Of a stretch of 64,000 nucleotides of DNA, positions 59,112 through 64,000 are shown piece after piece; position 1 is the stretch's first letter; each line of letters starts with the position of its first letter. The position numbers were made by a program, and so were the translations under genes. The stretch spans positions 49,006-113,005 of the forward strand of contig JAGARK010000038.1 in NCBI GenBank assembly GCA_017622295.1. The letters are read 5' to 3'. This stretch comes from Oscillospiraceae bacterium. Its GTDB lineage: Bacteria; Bacillota; Clostridia; Oscillospirales; Oscillospiraceae. Under the pieces are notes generated by a model, which was given only the letters and a program-made list of their open reading frames with translations, ran no database searches and was not told the origin of the DNA.

Positions 59112-59140
59112 TTTACAAAATACCGACGATTTGTTATACT
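59112..59140 (+). promoter_or_regulatory. Promoter of the phosphodiester glycosidase operon
   Basis: TTTACA (59112-59117), 17-bp spacer, TATACT (59135-59140). Confidence 0.7.
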
Positions 59141-59176
59141 AAGATGTAATTTGAATTTGTAATGGAGGAAATGCTA

Positions 59177-60403
59177 GTGGAACACGAAGAGTTTAACTTC
59201 GACGACATTATGGCAGAATTGCAGGCGCAGCTCTATGAAGATACGGCATCCCGCTCCGAACCTCTGGCTGAAAAGCCTCAGCAGCCCCGTCAGGCACCCC
59301 GGCAGGTTTCCGAACCGGTTGTTCAGAAGCCGTCCAGAGCCCGCAGAGTGGGCCGCTTCTTTGCAAGATGGTTCATTTTCCTGGCGCTGACCGTGCTGCT
59401 GCTGGCGGTGACGCTGTACGGTGCGATGTACGTCGTCTGCAAGGGTCCCTCTGAAAGCGCAAGAGACATGTTTGTCATGTCCGTGCGGGAGACCAGCGCC
59501 GTGGGCTTCCTGGCGGAGCTGTTCTTCACCGAAGAGGAGATCGCAGCTATCGAAAACAAGTCCGATGTGGAAGAATACATCGAAACCGATACCTCCCTGA
59601 TCAACATTGCAAAGCCTGAGGAAAAGGCTGAGGAGGATCAGGAGGCTGAACAGCAGCAGGGTCCCGTGGCCGATGAATGGGGCTTTGTGGACGAGGACGG
59701 CGACGGAATCATCATTGACGAGGTCAAGGGTGAGGGCTATTCCGGCTATATGATGATCATTCAGGATCCCTCCCGGGTGATCATGGGCAGCGTGCCCAAG
59801 GCTTACGGCGGAAGAGGCTACACCGTAGAGGCAATGGTTGCCGAGTTTGACGCGGTGGCCGGTATCAACGCCGGCGGCTTTGAGGACCCCGATGGCAAGG
59901 GCAATGGCAGCATTCCCAACTCCATGGTCGTCTATGACGGCAAGGTATACTACGAAGGCAAGGGTACCGCTAATGGCTTCGTGGGTATTGACAGCAACAA
60001 CATCCTGCATGTAGCCAAGACCATCAGCTCTGCTGACGTGGCCGCAAAGGACATCCGCTACGGCGTCAGCTTCGGTCCCGTGCTGGTTTCCAACGGTGAG
60101 GCCTGCGATGTGGGCTCCAGCGGCGTTAATCCCCGCACCGCCATTGGTCAGCGCTCCGACGGCGCGATCCTGATGCTGGTCATCGACGGCCGTCAGGTCA
60201 TCAGCCTGGGTGCCACCTATCAGGATCTGGTGGACATTTTCCTGGAGTACGGTGCGGTCAACGCCTGTAACCTGGACGGCGGTTCTTCCAGCCTGATGTG
60301 GTTTGAAGACGATTATGTCAATAACTGTGCCTCCGTCATCGGCATCCGCCCGGTGCCCACCACATTCCTGGTGCTGAAGGAAGGAGTTGAGGGCAATGAG
60401 TAA
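59177..60403 (+). CDS. Membrane-anchored phosphodiester glycosidase (NAGPA domain)
   Basis: 408 aa. Cytoplasmic N-terminus of about 60 residues, one transmembrane helix (about 68-92), an acidic spacer, then an extracellular NAGPA domain: AGINAGGFEDPDG, VSFGPVLVSNGE, NPRTAIGQRSDGAILMLVIDG, and NACNLDGGSSSLMW. The family hydrolyses GlcNAc-1-phosphodiester-type bonds (mammalian uncovering enzyme, bacterial YngK/teichoic acid-related proteins). Start: GTG 59177 is 8 nt after GGAGG; ATG 59162 and 59171 are badly spaced. Overlaps the next gene by 8 bases. Confidence 0.88.
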   Translation: MEHEEFNFDDIMAELQAQLYEDTASRSEPLAEKPQQPRQAPRQVSEPVVQKPSRARRVGRFFARWFIFLALTVLLLAVTLYGAMYVVCKGPSESARDMFVMSVRETSAVGFLAELFFTEEEIAAIENKSDVEEYIETDTSLINIAKPEEKAEEDQEAEQQQGPVADEWGFVDEDGDGIIIDEVKGEGYSGYMMIIQDPSRVIMGSVPKAYGGRGYTVEAMVAEFDAVAGINAGGFEDPDGKGNGSIPNSMVVYDGKVYYEGKGTANGFVGIDSNNILHVAKTISSADVAAKDIRYGVSFGPVLVSNGEACDVGSSGVNPRTAIGQRSDGAILMLVIDGRQVISLGATYQDLVDIFLEYGAVNACNLDGGSSSLMWFEDDYVNNCASVIGIRPVPTTFLVLKEGVEGNE

Positions 60404-61505
60404 GCACAACAAAGTGAAAAAGCCCCGCTGGGGATTGTTCTTCTTCTTTATGTTCCTGTATGCCGCCCTGTTCCTGACTGCCGCGGCCTATGGCCTGAAG
60501 TATCTGTGGAACTTCCTGGATGGCTATGAGGCCTCCCGCCCCAAGATCGCCATCAATGCCTACATGGATAACCTGACCGAAGAGCATATCTGCGATATGG
60601 CAATGTCCGTTACCGAGAAGATCGACAAGAATCTGCAGACCGATGAGGAATGCCGCCAGATCATTCTAGATTCCATCAGCGGCGGCGTCAGCTATGCCAA
60701 GAAGTCTGCCGAATGCACCGATAAGCGTCAGGTCTTCGTGCTGCGCAGCGGTGAGACCGTCATTGGTGAGTTCGCCATTGAGGCAGGTCCTGCCGATGAG
60801 TTTGGCTTTACCCCCTGGACCCCTGTCAGCGAGTCCTTTGATTTTTCCTTCCTGGTTTGGGACGGCAGTGTCAGCATGACCGTGCCCAGTGATTACATTG
60901 TCAGCGTCAATGGCGTGGAGCTGGGAAGCGAGTACATCACCGAGGAGAACATCCGCTATGAGGAAGTGGAAGACTACTATGACGAGTATGAGCTTCCCAC
61001 CAAGGTCACCTATGAGGCCGGCACCTTCCTGGGCGGCGAGCTGGAAATGACCGTCACCGATCCCGAGGGAAATCCTGTGGTGTTTGACGAGAATACCGAC
61101 TGGTCCCAGTTCTATCTGAACTGTACCGAGGAGGAGACCAAGGCGCTGGATTCCTTCACCGCTGATTATGTGGAGCGCTATGTGGACTTCACCGGCTCTA
61201 ACAAGAATACCCGCTACGGATATTACAACAAGCTGATCGAGCTGGTAGTGCCCGACAGCGACCTGGCATCCCGCCTGCAGGCGGCCATCGACGGTCTGCA
61301 GTTCGGCCAGAGCCAGGGCGATGAAGTGGTGTCCCAGACCACCCATCTGCAGCTGAGAATCGACGAGGGCAGATATATGTGCGATGTGACCTATGAGGTG
61401 GATACCACCGGTAAGGAAGGCGTCGTCCGTACCACCACCAACGCCAAGCTGATCATCGTTGAAACCGAGACCGGCATGAAGCTGGAATCCATGAATGTCT
61501 ATTAA
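60396..61505 (+). CDS. Hypothetical membrane-anchored extracellular protein
   Basis: 369 aa, starting MSKHNKVKKPRWGLFFFFMF with a basic cytoplasmic tip and one helix (about residues 12-36). The rest is an acidic, Tyr/Thr/Val-rich exterior region; the last 110 residues (DSFTADYVERYVDFTGSNKN onward) have the look of an NTF2-like or conjugative-VirB8-type alpha+beta domain, but this is a guess. Overlap of 8 bases with the phosphodiester glycosidase gene implies joint action at the cell surface. Not recognised. Confidence 0.75.
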   Translation: MSKHNKVKKPRWGLFFFFMFLYAALFLTAAAYGLKYLWNFLDGYEASRPKIAINAYMDNLTEEHICDMAMSVTEKIDKNLQTDEECRQIILDSISGGVSYAKKSAECTDKRQVFVLRSGETVIGEFAIEAGPADEFGFTPWTPVSESFDFSFLVWDGSVSMTVPSDYIVSVNGVELGSEYITEENIRYEEVEDYYDEYELPTKVTYEAGTFLGGELEMTVTDPEGNPVVFDENTDWSQFYLNCTEEETKALDSFTADYVERYVDFTGSNKNTRYGYYNKLIELVVPDSDLASRLQAAIDGLQFGQSQGDEVVSQTTHLQLRIDEGRYMCDVTYEVDTTGKEGVVRTTTNAKLIIVETETGMKLESMNVY

Positions 61506-61513
61506 AACAGAGA

Positions 61514-61545
61514 ATCCCCTTCGCTGAAAAGCGAAGGGGATCTTT
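61514..61545. terminator. Bidirectional terminator
   Basis: ATCCCCTTCGCT-GAAA-AGCGAAGGGGAT between convergent genes, short T-runs. Confidence 0.8.
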
Positions 61546-61548
61546 GCA

Positions 61549-62367
61549 TTACAGAAGATGACCGATCACATACCACAGAACCAGAAGAACGGCAGCCAGA
61601 GGCGCATATCCGGTCAGTGCCTCTGCGGAGATCGCAATGACACTGAATCCCAGATAATCCAGAAGATATATCACTGCACACAGCAGCACTGTGGTCACAA
61701 CGGCACGACCCAGCATTTTGCCGATTTTGGAGGCAAAGAAGAACGCGTAGATAGCACCCAGGATGGGATTGACAACCGTCAGTACCAGGCCCAGGAGTGC
61801 CTTCAGAAGACTCAGAAGGACCATCACGACAAGAATACCAACCAGGATCATCGGGGCGTAAGCGACCAGCACGCCGGGGAGATACTGACTCAGAAGTCCG
61901 CTCACGATCAGCTGAGCCGCCATCGCCAGAGCAACCGTCAGAAACCGGAACAGATACCAGCCGATGATACCCTTGCCTTTGGGTAGCCAGCTGTCCAGCA
62001 GATTTACAAGGAAAGCCAGAATGATCATATTCAGCACTTCCGTGCAGATAGCAGTATACTCAGAGCCGGAAAAGGAAAAGAGCAGCAGGTACTCCCCGTT
62101 GAGGGAGACAAAGGGCAGGGGAGAGAGGAACTTACTCAGATTGCCGGGCTCAAAGGTGTAAATCATGATGGTAACGGCATAGACGAACAGGATGCCAACG
62201 GCGGAAGAAACGCAATGGTTCAGCCCAGAGCGCTTGCCGAGCAAAAACTTGCCAACCAAACCAAGGGTCAGAAATCCGGCAGCCAGGATCAGCGCAAACT
62301 GAAGCGCATCCATCAGATCCAGATCCCCAGGCAGCAGGGAAGTCAGGTCATTTGTCATAAATTGCAT
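61549..62367 (-). CDS. Polytopic membrane protein, unknown function
   Basis: 272 aa with about seven hydrophobic helices, few charged residues, and a conserved-looking KRSGLNHCVSSAVGILFVYAV stretch after the first helix. GAGG is 8 nt before ATG 62367, which excludes the GTG three codons upstream. It resembles colicin V-production/CvpA-like membrane proteins only in hydropathy. It lies downstream of rplL but behind that operon's terminator. Confidence 0.65.
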   Translation of the reverse strand: MQFMTNDLTSLLPGDLDLMDALQFALILAAGFLTLGLVGKFLLGKRSGLNHCVSSAVGILFVYAVTIMIYTFEPGNLSKFLSPLPFVSLNGEYLLLFSFSGSEYTAICTEVLNMIILAFLVNLLDSWLPKGKGIIGWYLFRFLTVALAMAAQLIVSGLLSQYLPGVLVAYAPMILVGILVVMVLLSLLKALLGLVLTVVNPILGAIYAFFFASKIGKMLGRAVVTTVLLCAVIYLLDYLGFSVIAISAEALTGYAPLAAVLLVLWYVIGHLL

Positions 62368-62384
62368 AAGTATCACCTCAGGGG

Positions 62385-62420
62385 AAAAAAGGAAACAGCC
62401 GCCGGAGACCGGCGGCTGTT
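62385..62420 (-). terminator. Terminator of the rplJ-rplL operon
   Basis: AACAGCCGCCGG / CCGGCGGCTGTT, 12-bp stem; on the minus strand followed by TCCTTTTTT. Confidence 0.9.
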
Positions 62421-62448
62421 GTATGTTTGAAGAATGAGTAAGATTAAA

Positions 62449-62820
62449 TTACTTAATCTCAGCCTCAGCGCCAGCTTCCTTCAGCTCAGCGACCAGCTTC
62501 TCAGCGTCTTCCTTGGAGATAGCTTCCTTCAGGGTCTTGGGGCAGTTGTCAACCAGATCCTTAGCGTCCTTCAGGCCCAGGCCGGTAGCAGCGCGGACAA
62601 CCTTGATGACGCCCAGCTTGGAAGCGCCAGCGGACTTCAGGATGACGTCGAACTCGGTCTTCTCCTCGACCTCAGCAGCGGCAGCAGCGGGAGCAGCAAC
62701 AGCAGCAGCAGCGGCGGAAACGCCGAAAACTTCTTCCAGAGTGTGAACCAGTTCGGACAGCTCCAGAACGGTCAGTTCCTTAACCTGCTCAACCAGAGCA
62801 GTGATCTTTTCAGATGCCAT
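62449..62820 (-). CDS. rplL: 50S ribosomal protein L7/L12
   Basis: Stalk protein that recruits translation GTPases. 123 aa: N-terminal dimerisation helices ([20 protein letters not shown]), an Ala-rich hinge (about residues 35-50), and the globular C-terminal domain ([40 protein letters not shown]). AGGAGGAAATTATC precedes ATG. Follows rplJ by 51 bases. Confidence 0.98.
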   Translation of the reverse strand: MASEKITALVEQVKELTVLELSELVHTLEEVFGVSAAAAAVAAPAAAAAEVEEKTEFDVILKSAGASKLGVIKVVRAATGLGLKDAKDLVDNCPKTLKEAISKEDAEKLVAELKEAGAEAEIK

Positions 62821-62871
62821 GATAATTTCCTCCTAAAATTTAAGTGAGTAGATGTTGGTTAGTTTACGAAA

Positions 62872-63399
62872 TTAAGCTTCTGCTTCTGCAGCAGGAGCGG
62901 AGCCGTCCTTCTGCATCCGGATCTGATCCAGGACGAAGGCCAGGCTGGAGATAGGTGCCAGGAAGGTACCCAGGACAGAAGCAACCAGAGCGTTCTTGCT
63001 GGGCAGCTCACCGAAGCCGTTCAGCTGATCAGCGGACAGCACGGAGCCCTCAACAATACCACCCTTGATGTTCAGGGTCTTCAGTTTGTTCTTCTTGGCG
63101 AACTCGCAGACGATACGAGCGGGAGCGATGGGATCGCCGGTGGTGTAGGCCATAGCGGTAGTACCGTTCAGAACCTCGGAGAAATCGTAACCTGCATTCT
63201 TAGCAGCGAAATTGGTCAGAGTGTTCTTAACAACGGAGTACTCAACACCGGCCTCACGGAACTGCTTACGCAGCTCGGTGTCCTGAGCGACAGTGATGCC
63301 CTTGTAGTCAACGAAAACCACGGAAGTAGACTCCTGGATCTTGCCGGTCAGGGACTCAACAACTGCCTTCTTGCTCTCAAGAACCTTAGCGTTGGGCAT
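62872..63399 (-). CDS. rplJ: 50S ribosomal protein L10
   Basis: Stalk base that binds 23S rRNA and L7/L12 dimers. 175 aa from ATG 63399, with GGAGGTGAAAATT upstream; a longer frame that runs into the leader is rejected. SKKAVVESLTGKIQESTSVVFVDYKGITV and LRKQFREAGVEYSVVKNTL are typical. Expression is probably autoregulated through the leader RNA. Confidence 0.98.
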   Translation of the reverse strand: MPNAKVLESKKAVVESLTGKIQESTSVVFVDYKGITVAQDTELRKQFREAGVEYSVVKNTLTNFAAKNAGYDFSEVLNGTTAMAYTTGDPIAPARIVCEFAKKNKLKTLNIKGGIVEGSVLSADQLNGFGELPSKNALVASVLGTFLAPISSLAFVLDQIRMQKDGSAPAAEAEA

Positions 63400-63414
63400 A
63401 ATTTTCACCTCCGA

Positions 63415-63527
63415 AAAATAAAAAAGTGTCTTCCTGCCAGAAGACAGAAAGACACGCAAACAATCAAAAACAATTGGCGCACCTCGGCAGGACTTACTCC
63501 TTGCGGAACCTGCTGTCTTTGGCAACT
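63415..63527 (-). ncRNA. Ribosomal protein L10 leader RNA
   Basis: Between the promoter and rplJ. Minus-strand GTTGCCAAAGACAGCAGGTT ... CCTGCCGAGGTGCGCCAA matches the Firmicutes L10-leader pattern (L10/L12-binding kink-turn region), followed by GTGTCTT / AAGACAC and TTTTTTATTTTT, an attenuator terminator (63420-63455). Free L10-L12 would bind and stop transcription. Confidence 0.85.
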
Positions 63528-63532
63528 TTGAT

Positions 63533-63561
63533 ATCATATCATAAAGATATTCATTTGTCAA
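63533..63561 (-). promoter_or_regulatory. Promoter of rplJ-rplL
   Basis: Minus strand TTGACA (63556-63561), 17-bp spacer, TATGAT (63533-63538). Confidence 0.88.
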
Positions 63562-63603
63562 GAAGTCTTTCAAAAAATTTAAAAAACTTGGTGCGTCAGA
63601 ACC

Positions 63604-63629
63604 CATCCGGAAGCTTGCGCTTCCGGATA
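63604..63629 (-). terminator. Hairpin after rplA
   Basis: ATCCGGAAGC-TTGC-GCTTCCGGAT perfect 10-bp stem, 16 bases after the rplA stop on the minus strand, without a T-run; probably partial termination. Confidence 0.6.
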
Positions 63630-63643
63630 GGGGAATACATCAA

Positions 63644-64000
63644 TTAGATGTACTTAACAGTGGAGACCTTGACGCCGGGGCCCATGGTGGAAGCGACGGT
63701 GCAGGAACGGATATACTGACCCTTAGCAGCTGCGGGCTTAGCCTTCACAACAGCGCGGACCAGGGTGTCCATGTTCTCAGCCAGCTTCTCGGTGCCGAAG
63801 GAGACCTTGCCAATGGGGCAGTGGATGATGTTGGTCTTGTCCAGACGGTACTCGACCTTACCAGCCTTGATTTCCTTAACAGCAGCGCCAACGTTGGGAG
63901 TGACGGTGCCAGCCTTGGGGGAGGGCATCAGACCCTTGGGGCCCAGAACCTTACCCAGACGGCCAACGATACCCATCATGTCGGGAGAAGCGACGACCAC
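63644..64000 (-). CDS. rplA: 50S ribosomal protein L1 (partial, C-terminal half)
   Basis: The last 118 codons; the gene continues past the window end. [30 protein letters not shown] is the hallmark of L1, followed by the [17 protein letters not shown] block and [21 protein letters not shown]1 binds 23S rRNA at the mobile stalk on the E-site side. Placed upstream of rplJ-rplL, as in the usual rplK-rplA-rplJ-rplL order. Confidence 0.98.
   Translation of the reverse strand: MVVASPDMMGIVGRLGKVLGPKGLMPSPKAGTVTPNVGAAVKEIKAGKVEYRLDKTNIIHCPIGKVSFGTEKLAENMDTLVRAVVKAKPAAAKGQYIRSCTVASTMGPGVKVSTVKYI

Overview
The window is a 64 kb piece of a chromosome from a low-to-mid GC Firmicute of the class Clostridia, most likely an Oscillospirales/Oscillospiraceae-type gut anaerobe. 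Pointers are a PolC-type replicase, RNase M5, a T-box leader on alaS, a type III glutamine synthetase, AsnA, an AlsT-type symporter, anaerobic NrdG, a Firmicutes L10 leader RNA, and coding GC that looks close to 58-60%. There are no rRNA or tRNA genes, no CRISPR array, no insertion sequence and no prophage. The DNA is mostly core chromosome, with very tight operons (1-20 bp overlaps) and intrinsic terminators between them.

Layout. 1-9.5 kb: frr tail, then uppS-cdsA-dxr-rseP-ispG-polC (undecaprenyl and phospholipid precursors, MEP isoprenoid steps, site-2 protease, replicase). 9.5-10.1 kb: an AT-rich scar made of an ECF sigma factor start joined to a broken second gene. 10.3-19.2 kb: single genes and short operons (AlsT symporter, uridine phosphorylase, two small unknown genes, a FlK-like thioesterase between inverted repeats, pncB with a translationally coupled membrane protein, GIY-YIG protein, methionine gamma-lyase-like enzyme, YugP-like peptidase). 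19.4-28.8 kb: nrdG-dut, a Na/phosphate cotransporter behind a possible Pho box, glnN, an aminotransferase, an MFS transporter behind a leader-peptide attenuator, a LUD protein, GtrA. 28.9-33.1 kb: an ABC exporter pair with a very large coiled-coil permease.

33.2-41.3 kb, minus strand: a complete shikimate/Phe/Tyr superoperon, aroF-tyrA-aroB-aroA-aroC-pheA-aroE/K-aroQ. It is preceded by a 20-residue leader peptide with nine aromatic or glycine residues in a row (eight are Phe/Tyr) and a terminator, which reads as ribosome-mediated attenuation by Phe/Tyr supply. aroC carries an internal AT-rich block that suggests recombination. 41.3-56.7 kb: nucleotidyltransferase, PcrA-like helicase, DUF2500 protein, asnA, a shortened PaaK-like protein, T-box-alaS, comEC-holA, an RNase M5 gene that runs in frame into an ABC-F gene without a stop codon, and an Mrp/NBP35 ATPase. 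56.8-61.5 kb: an envelope cluster (MBOAT acyltransferase, SGNH hydrolase with a TEPP-repeat linker, phosphodiester glycosidase, unknown anchored protein). 61.5-64 kb, minus strand: membrane protein and rplA-(L10 leader)-rplJ-rplL.

Most noteworthy: the Phe/Tyr leader attenuator of the aro operon, the leader-peptide attenuator ahead of the MFS gene, the RNase M5/ABC-F read-through fusion, the mosaic aroC, and the sigma-factor deletion scar. All functional statements rest on motif reading; no searches were run.
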